DNA from: Thalassospira sp. TSL5-1
GTDB taxonomy: Bacteria > Pseudomonadota > Alphaproteobacteria > Rhodospirillales > Thalassospiraceae
DNA length: 64,000 nt
Direction: 5' to 3'
Assembly: GCF_001907695.1 (NCBI RefSeq)
Contig: NZ_KV880638.1
Coordinates: 1,054,882 to 1,118,881 of the forward strand
Part shown: piece after piece, positions 29,160 through 38,470 of the stretch
Layout of the letters: the number at the start of each line of letters is the position of its first letter
Position numbering within the stretch: the stretch's first letter is position 1
Translations under genes and position numbers: made by a program
The notes under the pieces: model-generated
The model's input: only the letters and a program-made list of their open reading frames with translations
Told to the model about the DNA's origin: nothing
Database searches by the model: none

Positions 29160-29602
29160 GGGCGACGGCAAAGGGGATGGATACGATGCTGGGTCAAATG
29201 CGCGATGTGACAGACATCATCGCGGCAACGGCCCTGCGGTATTACCCCGACGGAGGCGAACGGATTTACTCGACCCATCCGGATCGTTTTCCGGATGCCG
29301 GTTTCAAGCGATTTGAGGATGCACCGACAATGGCGCGCGTTCGCGATGCCAAGGCCCCGGTATTAACTAACGGGCTGGAGGCATTGCAGGCCGGTTTTCC
29401 GGACTGGCAAAGAATTGTCGATGGGGGGTGTGACGCGATCGTCAATATTCCGGTTCGCGCACCGTCTGGCGAAGTGCTGGGACAGCTTAATTTGATGGCG
29501 CGGGCAGGGCGGTTTTCGACAGAAACCCTTGCCCGCCTGCAAACGATCGCAGATCAAAATGCGTCATGCTTTTTGGATCAGACTTCAAGGGAGATACTCT
29601 GA
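29156..29602 (+). CDS. GAF domain-containing protein
   Basis: 148 residues; ATG overlaps the hydrolase stop (ATGA) and AGGAG lies upstream. The sequence matches a single GAF fold: the C-terminal half AIVNIPVRAPSGEVLGQLNLMARAGRFS is the typical strand-turn-strand of GAF sensors. No output domain is attached. It may bind the transported or released ligand. Overlap on both ends (TGATG with the permease) shows tight translational coupling. Confidence 0.75.
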   Translation: MRATAKGMDTMLGQMRDVTDIIAATALRYYPDGGERIYSTHPDRFPDAGFKRFEDAPTMARVRDAKAPVLTNGLEALQAGFPDWQRIVDGGCDAIVNIPVRAPSGEVLGQLNLMARAGRFSTETLARLQTIADQNASCFLDQTSREIL

Positions 29603-30402
29603 TGCGGTTGACACGCCTGACCTACCGGGGCGTGATTATTCTCGCCTATCTTGTCATGTTGCTGCCGGTGTTTTTGCTGGTTTTGACATCCTTTTTCAAA
29701 GACACCATCATTACGTTTCCGCCTTCGGGCTTTTCGCTGGAATGGTATGCGAACGCAATTGATCGCGAAGAATTTCTGAGCGGATTTTTCGTCAGTTTCA
29801 AGGTGGCGGCACTGGCGACCATTATTGGTGTGCCATTGGGGATGGCAGCAGCATTGGCACTTACGCGCAGTGCAATCCGCGGCAAGCAGGCAATCACGAC
29901 CTTTCTTTTGGGACCTATTATTGTGCCGGGTATTGTGGCGGGCACGGCACTTTATCTTACTTTTCTGCTCGCGCAGAACCAGTTGGATATGGATATTGTC
30001 GGTACTTTGCCAGGCCTGGTCGCCGCGCATATCTTGCTGACGATCCCCTGGACCGTGCGGGTTGCTACCGCTGGATTACAGGGACTGGACAAAAGCATAG
30101 AAGAGGCCGCCGCCAACCTTGGCGCCCGCCCCTGGACTGTTTTTGTGCGGGTGACGCTGCCGATGATGCGCCCGGCGATTGTCGCCGCCTCGATGTTTTC
30201 CTTTATCCAGAGTTTTGAAAACCTTGAACTGACTTTGCTTCTTGTTGGTCCGGGAATGAGCACTCTGCCAATCGCGATGCTGAACTATCTTGAGTTCCAG
30301 ATCGACCCGACGCTGGCTGCGGTTGCGACCATTCAGGTTGTTGTCATCGCGGCGATGATGTTGATCACCGACCGTTACGTAAAACTCTCCCGCATCGTCT
30401 GA
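29602..30402 (+). CDS. ABC transporter permease, spermidine/putrescine type (PotC-like)
   Basis: 266 residues from the ATG at 29602, overlapping the GAF stop. Six membrane segments are likely. The EAA motif is EEAAANLGARPWTVFVRVTLPMM. The family transports polyamines, amino-acid derivatives or opine-like compounds. The gene order in this operon (permease, ATPase, binding protein, permease) differs from the usual ATPase, permease, permease, binding protein. Confidence 0.93.
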   Translation: MRLTRLTYRGVIILAYLVMLLPVFLLVLTSFFKDTIITFPPSGFSLEWYANAIDREEFLSGFFVSFKVAALATIIGVPLGMAAALALTRSAIRGKQAITTFLLGPIIVPGIVAGTALYLTFLLAQNQLDMDIVGTLPGLVAAHILLTIPWTVRVATAGLQGLDKSIEEAAANLGARPWTVFVRVTLPMMRPAIVAASMFSFIQSFENLELTLLLVGPGMSTLPIAMLNYLEFQIDPTLAAVATIQVVVIAAMMLITDRYVKLSRIV

Positions 30403-30419
30403 CATTGGAGATCGGATCT

Positions 30420-31463
30420 ATGAAATCTTTGGAACTTGTGAATGTCTGCAAGAAATTTGGCGAAGCGGTTGCCGTAACCGATATGAGCATGCACATCCTC
30501 AAAGGAGAGCTTGTATCGCTTCTTGGGCCTTCGGGATGCGGCAAGACAACCACATTGCGGATGGTCGCCGGGTTTGTCGAGCCCAGTGCCGGGTCGATCC
30601 TGATCAATGGCCGGGATGTTACAAATCTGCCGCCTTATGCACGCAATACGGCACTGGTGTTTCAGTCCTATGCGCTGTTTCCCCACATGACGGTTGCCCA
30701 GAATGTTGGTTTTGGCCTGGAAATGCGCAAAGTTGGCAAGGCCGAGCGCGAGGAAAAAAGTATCGAGGCACTCAAACGTGTCAGGCTTGATCACTTTGCA
30801 GACCGTTACCCGCGCCAGCTTTCAGGCGGGCAGCAGCAGCGGGTTGCGTTGGCACGCGGGCTTGTTCTGAACCCGGATGTCTTTTTGCTTGATGAGCCAC
30901 TTTCCAATCTTGATGCCAAATTGCGCGGGGAAGTCCGCAGCGAAATTCGCGGGCTTCAGCAGTCTTTGGAACTGACCACACTGATGGTGACGCATGATCA
31001 GGAAGAAGCCCTGACCATGTCTGACAAGCTTGTATTGATGGAAGCCGGTCGTGTACGCCAATCGGGCACGGCACAGGATTTATACGAGCAGCCAGCCGAT
31101 GCCTTTGTCGCCGATTTTGTCGGGCGGTCAAATGTCGTTAAGGGCCGTGTCGAGGACGGGCAATTCCGGACTGCAGACGGCACCGTTATGCCGACAATGC
31201 CCGGGATACAGGCTGATGCGCAATATTACACCTTGCGGCCCGAAAAAATCAGCTTGTCGCGTGACGGCGAGGGGGTCGAAGGCACCCTGCGCGAACGTCT
31301 CTATCTTGGGGCGCAAACGGAATACACGGTGATGGTTGGTGACACTTCGATCTCGGTTGTTATGGCAACACCGGGGCCGGATGACCAGCGCGCGGGCTTG
31401 CGTGTCGGGGATCCGGTTCGGCTTGACTGGGATGTCGCGTCGGTGCGGCTTCTTACCCACTAA
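30420..31463 (+). CDS. ABC transporter ATP-binding protein, spermidine/putrescine type (PotA-like)
   Basis: 347 residues from the ATG at 30420. Walker A GPSGCGKTT, signature LSGGQQQRVALARGL, Walker B FLLDEPLSNLDAKLR and the switch His in VTHDQEEAL are intact. A C-terminal TOBE domain follows (about 260-345), placing it with the PotA/FbpC/CUT2-like group. Confidence 0.95.
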   Translation: MKSLELVNVCKKFGEAVAVTDMSMHILKGELVSLLGPSGCGKTTTLRMVAGFVEPSAGSILINGRDVTNLPPYARNTALVFQSYALFPHMTVAQNVGFGLEMRKVGKAEREEKSIEALKRVRLDHFADRYPRQLSGGQQQRVALARGLVLNPDVFLLDEPLSNLDAKLRGEVRSEIRGLQQSLELTTLMVTHDQEEALTMSDKLVLMEAGRVRQSGTAQDLYEQPADAFVADFVGRSNVVKGRVEDGQFRTADGTVMPTMPGIQADAQYYTLRPEKISLSRDGEGVEGTLRERLYLGAQTEYTVMVGDTSISVVMATPGPDDQRAGLRVGDPVRLDWDVASVRLLTH

Positions 31464-31507
31464 CAATAAAAAATATCAAAATATCAAACATATATCAGGA
31501 GAGACTC

Positions 31508-32545
31508 ATGGCTAACTTAACCCGTCGTTCTTTTCTAGCTACGGCTGCGGCATTGTCGGCTGTTTCAATGGTGCCCGGAAAATTGATGGCACAAACAAAC
31601 GATGTTGTTGTCGGGACATGGGGGGGGACCTTTGGCGATTTGCTCAAGGCGAATGTTGACGAAACGGTTATGAAGTCCGCGGGCTATAACGTTCTTCAGG
31701 AAATATCCGGTCCGGTTCCCCGTCGTACCAAACTGATTTCCGAACGGATGCAACGTCGCGGCAGCATGGATGCTGCCCTGCTGGCAGATTTTGATATGTA
31801 CGCCGCCGCCAAGGTGGGCGCTGTCGAGAAACTGGATGCGTCCAACGTTCCCAATTACGACAATATTCTGCCGTTTCTGAAAAAGGCGCATTCGGTGCCA
31901 TTGATTTATTCGGCACATACGATTGTTTATCGCAAGGACCTGATCACAACCCCGCCGCAATCCATCGCAGAGCTGTGGAACCCGAAATATAAAGGCAAGA
32001 TCGGCCTGAGCGATTTTCTTTATACGTCCAACATGGCCTATGCGGCGATCCATAATGGCGGCACGCTGTCTGACTTTGACGGCAGTGAAAAGGGTGTTGC
32101 CGCCTGGAAAGAGCTGGATGCAAAGCTTTTGCCCTCTACAGAGGCTGTTGGTCAGGCGTTGGCATCGGGCGATATCTGGATCACGATTATTTCGGCGGCC
32201 CGTGGGTATAGCTGGTCCAAATCCGGAATTGATCTGGGCTGGGTTGTGCCCGAAGAAGGCGCTTTCCCTGCCGTTTACGAGGCTGCGGTGCCGAAAAATG
32301 CCCGCAACCCCGAGGGCGGAATGGCCTATATGAATGCGCTGCTTGATCCTGCAGTACAAAAGGCCTTCGCTGAGAAAATGGGCTATTTGCCGACCGTGAA
32401 GAACGGCCATATCAGCCCGGAACTAGAAGAAAAAATCGGCTTTTCCGAAGCCGAACAAAACCGCCTGTGGCAACCCGATTTTGACTTTATTCTGGAAAAC
32501 CAGACCAAGCTTCTGGATACCTGGAACCGCGTGCTCAAAGGCTGA
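31508..32545 (+). CDS. ABC transporter substrate-binding protein, spermidine/putrescine type (PotD-like)
   Basis: 345 residues. A twin-arginine signal (TRRSFLATAAAL, cleavage near KLMAQ) indicates possible Tat export. The mature domain begins VVVGTWGGTFGDLLKAN, the start of family 1 extracellular binding proteins of the PotD type, and has ELWNPKYKGKIGLSDF. AGGAGA lies 4-9 bases before the ATG. Ligand unknown. Confidence 0.93.
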   Translation: MANLTRRSFLATAAALSAVSMVPGKLMAQTNDVVVGTWGGTFGDLLKANVDETVMKSAGYNVLQEISGPVPRRTKLISERMQRRGSMDAALLADFDMYAAAKVGAVEKLDASNVPNYDNILPFLKKAHSVPLIYSAHTIVYRKDLITTPPQSIAELWNPKYKGKIGLSDFLYTSNMAYAAIHNGGTLSDFDGSEKGVAAWKELDAKLLPSTEAVGQALASGDIWITIISAARGYSWSKSGIDLGWVVPEEGAFPAVYEAAVPKNARNPEGGMAYMNALLDPAVQKAFAEKMGYLPTVKNGHISPELEEKIGFSEAEQNRLWQPDFDFILENQTKLLDTWNRVLKG

Positions 32546-32549
32546 CAAA

Positions 32550-33380
32550 ATGGCAAAACTTGTTCTTCCGGCGGGACTTCTTGTCCTTCTTCTGTTGGGC
32601 GGCCCCATGCTGTTGATGTTGCGGTATTCGTTTAACGAATATGATCCGCTTTACATCATGCAACAGGCATTCACGTTCGAGAATTATGCCAAGGCAGTCG
32701 TTGATCCGTACTATCAGAAAATCCTGGTAACGACGATTACCATTGCTCTGACCTGTACGGTGTTAACAACGCTGCTGGCTTATGGCCCTGCCTATTGGCT
32801 GGCACGGATGGAAGGCCGCTGGAAGAGCAAATGGACAATCCTGACAATGTTTCCACTGCTTGTGGGCGGTGTGGTGCGTTCGGCAGGATATATTGCGCTG
32901 TTAAGCACCACCGGGCTTATAAATGCGACATTGTTGGGACTTGGCATTATTTCCGAGCCCCTGACGTTGCTTTACACGCCCGGTGCCGTGATTTTCGCAA
33001 CGGTGGGCATCGTTCTGCCTTATATGATCCTGACGCTGGCGTCGGTTATTGAAAGTATCCCGCGCCAGGTTGAAGATGCGGCGGCCAATTTGGGCGCGCG
33101 TCCGACAACCGCCTTTTTCCGGGTGCTTGTCCCGCTGTCCCTGCCCGGTGTGCTGGCCGGTGCCTCACTGGTGTTCATTCTTTGCATGAATGCCTATGCA
33201 ACGCCGTTGTTGCTTGGAGGGCCGCAGTTTCAGATGATGGCACCTGTTGTGTATGAACAGTTCGCCAAGGCGTCAAACTGGCCTTTTGGTGCTGCGCTGG
33301 CGTTTATCTTGCTGATGGTGACGGTTATTTTGACGACGGTGGGCAGTTCCATTATCGCAAAGCGTTATAAGGCGGGCTGA
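32550..33380 (+). CDS. ABC transporter permease, spermidine/putrescine type (PotB-like)
   Basis: 276 residues from the ATG at 32550, just 4 bases after the binding-protein stop. Six membrane segments; EAA motif in EDAAANLGARPTTAFFRVLVPLSL. It pairs with the 29602 permease to form the heterodimeric channel. Last gene of the operon; uvrB follows after 150 bases. Confidence 0.93.
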   Translation: MAKLVLPAGLLVLLLLGGPMLLMLRYSFNEYDPLYIMQQAFTFENYAKAVVDPYYQKILVTTITIALTCTVLTTLLAYGPAYWLARMEGRWKSKWTILTMFPLLVGGVVRSAGYIALLSTTGLINATLLGLGIISEPLTLLYTPGAVIFATVGIVLPYMILTLASVIESIPRQVEDAAANLGARPTTAFFRVLVPLSLPGVLAGASLVFILCMNAYATPLLLGGPQFQMMAPVVYEQFAKASNWPFGAALAFILLMVTVILTTVGSSIIAKRYKAG

Positions 33381-33530
33381 GAACCTGGTTTTTGACTACT
33401 GTCTGGTGTCGTTTTGCCCAAGGGGGTGACAGCATAGTGACAAAACCTGTCAGGAACTGTCAGGAGCAGGGCTTGCGATTGGTCCTATCTACCTTATAAC
33501 TAGGGGCAGGATAAAACAGGGGTCTGCCCG

Positions 33531-35678
33531 ATGAATGCGCTGCCAGAATTTTTGACCAAACGCCGCCCGCCGGTTGAAGGATCGCGGAAGTTTAAGCTGG
33601 TGACGGAATATGAGCCGTCGGGCGACCAGCCGCAGGCGATTGCCGAGCTGTATGACGGCATCGAGCAGGGCGAGCGTGACCAGGTTTTGCTGGGTGTGAC
33701 CGGGTCGGGCAAGACATTTACCATTGCCAATATCATTGCCAAAACCCAGCGCCCGGCCCTGGTGCTGGCGCCGAATAAAACCCTGGCCGCCCAGCTTTAT
33801 TCCGAGATGAAAAGCTTCTTCCCGGAAAATGCGGTGGAATATTTCGTTTCCTATTACGACTATTACCAGCCCGAAGCCTATGTGGCGCGGACCGACACCT
33901 ATATTGAAAAAGACAGTTCGATCAATGAACAGATCGACCGGATGCGCCATGCTGCCACGCGCGCCATTCTAGAGCGCAATGACTGTATCATCGTGGCATC
34001 GGTGTCGTGCATTTACGGTATTGGCGCGGTGGAAACCTACCTTGAGATGACACAGCGCATTGCGGTGGGCGATGAAGTTGACCGCAACGACATTATGAAA
34101 CGTCTGGTCGAGCTGCAATATACCCGCAATGATGCTGCCTTTACCCGTGGCACCTTTCGCGTGCGCGGGGATGTTTTGGAAATTTTCCCGGCCCACTCCG
34201 AAGACCGCGCCTGGCGGGTATCGATGTTTGGCGACGAGATCGAGGAACTGGCCGAATTTGACCCGCTGACCGGGCATAAATATGCCAGCATGGATTCGGT
34301 CACGGTTTATGCCAATTCCCACCATGTGACACCACGTCCGACCCTGGTGCAGGCGATGCACGGCATTAAACAGGAATTAAAGGACCGGCTGGCGCAATTT
34401 CAGCAGGAAGGCAAATTGCTGGCCGCCGAACGGATTGAACAGCGCACCACCTTTGATTTGGAAATGATGGAAACGGTGGGTCACTGCAAGGGCATTGAAA
34501 ACTATTCCCGCTGGCTTTCGGGCCGTAATCCCGGTGAACCGCCGCCGACTTTGTTTGAATATCTGCCTGAAAATGCCCTGTTATTTGTCGATGAAAGCCA
34601 CGTTGCCGTGCCGCAGATCGGCGGCATGTTCAAGGGTGACTATAATCGCAAATTCACGCTGGCTGAACATGGCTTTCGCCTGCCTAGCTGTGTCGACAAC
34701 CGGCCGCTGAAATTTGACGAATGGGACGCGATGCGCCCGCAAAGCGTGTTTGTATCGGCCACACCGGGCCCGTGGGAAATTAACCAGACCGGTGGCGTTT
34801 TTGCCGAACAGGTTATTCGTCCGACTGGCCTGATCGACCCGGTTTGTATCATTCGCCCGGTCGAAACCCAGGTTGATGATTTGCTGGCCGAAGCGAAGGA
34901 ATGTGCGCAGAAAAGCCAGCGTGTTTTGGTGACAACCCTGACCAAGCGCATGGCCGAGGATTTGACCGAATATCTGCACGAAAATGGCGTGCGGGTGCGC
35001 TATTTGCATTCCGATATTGATACATTGGAGCGCATCGAGATCATCCGTGATTTGCGCCTTGGCGTGTTTGACGTGCTGGTGGGGATTAACCTTCTGCGGG
35101 AGGGGCTGGATATTCCCGAATGTGCGCTGGTGGCGATTTTGGATGCGGATAAGGAAGGCTTTTTGCGCTCCAAAACATCGCTGGTGCAGACGATTGGCCG
35201 GGCCGCGCGTAACCTGGATGGCCGGGTGATTTTATATGCCGATAAAATGACCGACAGCCTGGAATATGCGATTGGGGAAACCAACCGGCGCCGTGAAAAG
35301 CAGGTTGCCTATAACGAGGAACATGGCATTACCCCGGCCTCAATCCGCAGTCGTATCCATGATGTGATCGAAAGTGTGGCCGAGCATGATTATGTTACGG
35401 TCGATACCGGTGTTTCGGGCGATGTGATGATTGGGCATAATTTGCGTGCCCATATCGAGGAGCTTGAAAAGCGCATGCGCGAAGCTGCGGGCAACCTTGA
35501 ATTCGAGGAAGCCGCCCGCCTGCGTGATGAAGTCAAACGCCTGGAAAATCAGGAACTGGGCCTTGCCGAGGCCGGGCCGATGGCGCGTGATATCACGCCC
35601 AAAGATGGCAGCGCCGGGCCGGGCTCCAAATCGGCCAACAAGCCGAAATACAAGGGGCGGCGGCGTAAAGGCCCATAA
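33531..35678 (+). CDS. uvrB: Excinuclease ABC subunit B
   Basis: 715 residues. UvrB loads at damaged DNA with UvrA and positions UvrC for dual incision. Walker A is GVTGSGKT (55-62), the DNA-gripping beta-hairpin carries [11 protein letters not shown] (about 108-118), helicase motifs include DESHV and QTIGRAARN, and the C-terminal UVR domain with [17 protein letters not shown] contacts UvrC. The extreme C terminus is Lys/Arg-rich. I found no clear alphaproteobacterial LexA box (GAAC-N7-GAAC or GTTC-N7-GTTC) upstream. Confidence 0.98.
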   Translation: MNALPEFLTKRRPPVEGSRKFKLVTEYEPSGDQPQAIAELYDGIEQGERDQVLLGVTGSGKTFTIANIIAKTQRPALVLAPNKTLAAQLYSEMKSFFPENAVEYFVSYYDYYQPEAYVARTDTYIEKDSSINEQIDRMRHAATRAILERNDCIIVASVSCIYGIGAVETYLEMTQRIAVGDEVDRNDIMKRLVELQYTRNDAAFTRGTFRVRGDVLEIFPAHSEDRAWRVSMFGDEIEELAEFDPLTGHKYASMDSVTVYANSHHVTPRPTLVQAMHGIKQELKDRLAQFQQEGKLLAAERIEQRTTFDLEMMETVGHCKGIENYSRWLSGRNPGEPPPTLFEYLPENALLFVDESHVAVPQIGGMFKGDYNRKFTLAEHGFRLPSCVDNRPLKFDEWDAMRPQSVFVSATPGPWEINQTGGVFAEQVIRPTGLIDPVCIIRPVETQVDDLLAEAKECAQKSQRVLVTTLTKRMAEDLTEYLHENGVRVRYLHSDIDTLERIEIIRDLRLGVFDVLVGINLLREGLDIPECALVAILDADKEGFLRSKTSLVQTIGRAARNLDGRVILYADKMTDSLEYAIGETNRRREKQVAYNEEHGITPASIRSRIHDVIESVAEHDYVTVDTGVSGDVMIGHNLRAHIEELEKRMREAAGNLEFEEAARLRDEVKRLENQELGLAEAGPMARDITPKDGSAGPGSKSANKPKYKGRRRKGP

Positions 35679-35710
35679 GGGGGCTGAAGGATTTGGCATC
35701 AAACGCGAAA

Positions 35711-35741
35711 GGCTGCATCGTTGATGAATGCAGCCTTTTTT
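35711..35741. terminator. Terminator between uvrB and the cupin gene
   Basis: GGCTGCAT/ATGCAGCC with TTTTTT after and AAA before; likely used on both strands between convergent genes. Confidence 0.7.
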
Positions 35742-35764
35742 GCAGGCGTAGGAAAGGCGGGTTC

Positions 35765-36124
35765 TCAGGCGGCGTTGTAATGTACGCCACGTCCGTCAAA
35801 AAATACGGCCAGCCAGACGGTGTCGGTATCTTTTTCTGTCCAGGCAACCCGGTGGCGGCATCCGGGCGGGATGTAAAGATGGTCGCCGGGTTTCAGGACA
35901 TGGCCGTTATCTTCGCCTTCAAACACAATTTCGGCACTGCCAGTCAGCAGGATCACCCATTCGGCCGGTTGTTGGTCATACCAGCCAGTTTCGGGCGAGG
36001 ATTGGCCGCGTGACACAATGCGTTCGATCCGCAAGCACGGAGAGCGCAGGATTTCGTCGAAGATTTCGCTGTTTTTGGCATCTGGAAGTGCGGCAAAAAG
36101 ATTTGCCAGTGATGCGTCGGGCAT
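35765..36124 (-). CDS. Small cupin domain protein
   Basis: 119 residues from the ATG at 36124, with GGAGG about 9 bases upstream. A single cupin barrel: motif 1-like GWYDQQPAEWVILLTGSAEIVFEG and motif 2-like KPGDHLYIPPGCRHRVAWTE. The metal site appears reduced: motif 1 lacks the usual HxH, leaving mainly the motif 2 His, so metal binding and catalysis are doubtful. Related small proteins are annotated as phosphoribosylaminoimidazole carboxylase-like or mannose-6-phosphate isomerase-like cupins without proven function. Confidence 0.8.
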   Translation of the reverse strand: MPDASLANLFAALPDAKNSEIFDEILRSPCLRIERIVSRGQSSPETGWYDQQPAEWVILLTGSAEIVFEGEDNGHVLKPGDHLYIPPGCRHRVAWTEKDTDTVWLAVFFDGRGVHYNAA

Positions 36125-36139
36125 CGTGAGGACCCTCCG

Positions 36140-36176
36140 TTCCGGTTGTGGGGATTGCCCGCAACATAAACCGGAA
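36140..36176. promoter_or_regulatory. Strong inverted repeat upstream of the cupin gene
   Basis: TTCCGGTT/AACCGGAA forms an outer stem with an inner GGG/CCC pairing. It lies in the gap between msrP and the cupin gene, both on the minus strand. No T-run on either side, so it is more likely an operator or RNA-stabilising element than a terminator. Confidence 0.35.
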
Positions 36177-36238
36177 CGAAGGGCCGGCACAAAGCCGACC
36201 CTGACAAAGCAGCCATGCGTTTTAAACGCAAATGGCGA

Positions 36239-37207
36239 TTACATGTAAAGTTTTTCCCCTTCCATGCCTTTATACATGTCGGCGACATAGTCGGCATAGC
36301 CGTTAAACAACTGGGTGGGGACTTCTTCACCGTTTGACAGCAGGCGTTCCTGGGCCTGGCTCCAGCGGGGATGGGGCACCTTGGGGTTCACATTGGCCCA
36401 GAAACCATATTCGTTATCGGCAATCTGCTGCCAGTAACTGACCGGGCGTTTGTCGGTAAAGGTAAAACGCACAATGGATTTGATGTTTTTAAAACCGTAT
36501 TTCCACGGTGTGACCAACCTTAGTGGCGCGCCGTTTTGTTTGGGGATAGGCTCACCATACAGGCCGGTGGCAATCATTGTCAGTTCGTTGGTGGCCTCGG
36601 CCATTGTCAGGCCTTCAATATAGGGCCACGGATACCAGAACTGCTTGAGGCCCGGCATGGTGTCTTCCTGTTCGGCGGTTTGCATTTCGACATATTTTGC
36701 CCCCGATGTCGGCTTGGCAAAATCCACCAGGGCCTTCATGGGGAAACCGGTCCAGGGCACGGTCATGGCCCAGGCCTCGACACAGCGGAAACGATAAACC
36801 CGTTCTTCGAGCGGCATTTTGCGCACAAGTTCGTCGAAATCGATTTCGATGGGCTTTTCTACCATGCCGTCGATTTTTACTTTCCAGGGCGAAATTTTAA
36901 GCGCCTGTGCGGCATCGGCAATGAATTTGTGTGACCCGAACTCATAGAAATTATTGTAATGCGTTGCCTTTTCCTTGGGGGTAATCGGCCGATCCACTTT
37001 GTAGGCATCATTGCGTTTGGCCGGGTACAGGTCGGCATTTGGCATGGCCGCCTGGGCAAAGGCACGACCCAGCGGCAGGGTGCTTGCGGCGGCACCAATC
37101 GTGCCTGCGGCGATACCCTGAATGAATTTGCGGCGATTGCGGTAAATCGCCTCGGGTGTGGTCTCTCTCTCGGGGATTTCCCATCCCTTCCGAACGCGGA
37201 TTAGCAT
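36239..37207 (-). CDS. msrP: Protein-methionine-sulfoxide reductase catalytic subunit MsrP (YedY)
   Basis: 322 residues from the ATG at 37207, with GGAGGG upstream. A Tat signal (NRRKFIQGIAAG, cleavage near RAFAQ) sends the folded molybdoenzyme to the periplasm. The molybdenum-ligating cysteine is in YRFRCVEAWAMTVPW. MsrP repairs oxidised methionines in envelope proteins with electrons from the membrane haem protein MsrQ. No msrQ gene is next to it here; it may lie elsewhere. Confidence 0.95.
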   Translation of the reverse strand: MLIRVRKGWEIPERETTPEAIYRNRRKFIQGIAAGTIGAAASTLPLGRAFAQAAMPNADLYPAKRNDAYKVDRPITPKEKATHYNNFYEFGSHKFIADAAQALKISPWKVKIDGMVEKPIEIDFDELVRKMPLEERVYRFRCVEAWAMTVPWTGFPMKALVDFAKPTSGAKYVEMQTAEQEDTMPGLKQFWYPWPYIEGLTMAEATNELTMIATGLYGEPIPKQNGAPLRLVTPWKYGFKNIKSIVRFTFTDKRPVSYWQQIADNEYGFWANVNPKVPHPRWSQAQERLLSNGEEVPTQLFNGYADYVADMYKGMEGEKLYM

Positions 37208-37457
37208 ATGACCCTCCAATATGGCATGTGCCGATTTCGCGGCAAAAACCCGCTTAGGGCAAATCAAACATGGGTGATATGGCAGTGATGCCCTGCTTTG
37301 CGGCACGTTTAGGCGGTTTTTTATAGCTGTTTTATCCTACGTTCAGCGCACAACATCGGATTGATCGTGCCAGGCGATTGGTTTGGCGCTAACATGATCG
37401 AAAAACAGTCGCCCCTATTGTGACGTGGGGCATGCGAACAGGATATGCAGGCGAAAA

Positions 37458-38345
37458 ATGTTTGAATTCAAAGATATAGAGATTTTGCAGGATATTGTCC
37501 GGGCCGGTGGTTTTCGGGCGGCGGCGCAAAAATACAATTTGTCGCAATCGGCAATTTCGTCGCGGGTTTCCGCCCTGGAAAAGAAACTGGGCATGATGTT
37601 GTTTGACCGCAGCAACCGCCAGGTTCGACTAACCGCTGCGGGGCGGCGTTTTCTGGAGGAAGCGCAAAGATTATCGCGGGCGCGCGACAGGATCTGGCAG
37701 GAATTTACCCAGCGGGAAAAATTGAGCGGCACGGTCCGTATCGGGGTTGCCGAAACGATTGTCCATACCATCCTGACCGGAATGCTAAACAAGCTGAAAG
37801 ATGATTATCCCGATGTTCGCTTCGAGCTGTCGGTCGATACATCCGCGCAGCTTGCCACGGCTATGGCCGATGATGCACTTGATGTTGCCGTGCTGCTTAG
37901 GGAATCGTTGCCACAAGGTGCGGTTGCAGCGGCCCTGAAGCCGGTTCATCTTGGCTGGTTCTGTAGCGAGTCGATGGATCTGCCTGATACGCCCCTGTCG
38001 ATTGCCGACCTGGCAGCCCATGCGATTGTGACTTTTCCCAAGGGCACACCACCCTTTCGCGAGGTTGAAGGCATTTTTTCCGCCCCGGATATTTCGCCAC
38101 CCGCCCTGCATGGGTCGGCATCTCTTTCAACTGTAAAGCATCTGGTTGGCGATGGTTTTGGCATTGGTGTTTTGCCAACTTTGATGGTCAAAAATTCGGT
38201 TTGGAATGAGCGCATTAAGGCCATATCCGTCCAGCCCGAAGCCACGTTGAGCGACCTTCATTTTGTGGTGGGATATTACCCGGAACGAAACCGCGAAATT
38301 GGCGAGGCCGTGATCGAGGCTGCAAGGCTGTTTGATCACTTCTGA
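37458..38345 (+). CDS. LysR family transcriptional regulator
   Basis: 295 residues from the ATG at 37458. Winged helix about 2-62 (GGFRAAAQKYNLSQSAISSRVSALEKKLG), then the effector domain. It precedes, on the same strand, the hydro-lyase/TRAP/DUF2848/amidase cluster, whose promoter region carries three helically phased GATCGTT copies; it is the obvious candidate regulator. Confidence 0.9.
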   Translation: MFEFKDIEILQDIVRAGGFRAAAQKYNLSQSAISSRVSALEKKLGMMLFDRSNRQVRLTAAGRRFLEEAQRLSRARDRIWQEFTQREKLSGTVRIGVAETIVHTILTGMLNKLKDDYPDVRFELSVDTSAQLATAMADDALDVAVLLRESLPQGAVAAALKPVHLGWFCSESMDLPDTPLSIADLAAHAIVTFPKGTPPFREVEGIFSAPDISPPALHGSASLSTVKHLVGDGFGIGVLPTLMVKNSVWNERIKAISVQPEATLSDLHFVVGYYPERNREIGEAVIEAARLFDHF

Positions 38346-38362
38346 TTGTGTTGGAGCAACAT

Positions 38363-38424
38363 GATCGTTCTGATCTGTAAAATAGATCGTTTTTTTCTTT
38401 AAATGATTTATTGACAAGATCGTT
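38363..38424. promoter_or_regulatory. Three phased GATCGTT repeats before the hydro-lyase gene
   Basis: GATCGTT begins at 38363, 38385 and 38418, separated by 22 and 33 bases (two and three helical turns). TTGACA at 38411-38416 lies next to the last copy. The last copy lies 47 bases before the ATG at 38471. This fits an activator array at a promoter. Confidence 0.5.
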
Positions 38425-38470
38425 CCTGTTTCTCACAGTTATTGGCGAGGCTGAGAACAGGACAGATAAA

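Noticed and set aside
33381-33530. LexA box before uvrB
   Set aside because: GGAACTGTCAGGAGC has only one GAAC half; the second half of GAAC-N7-GAAC is missing.
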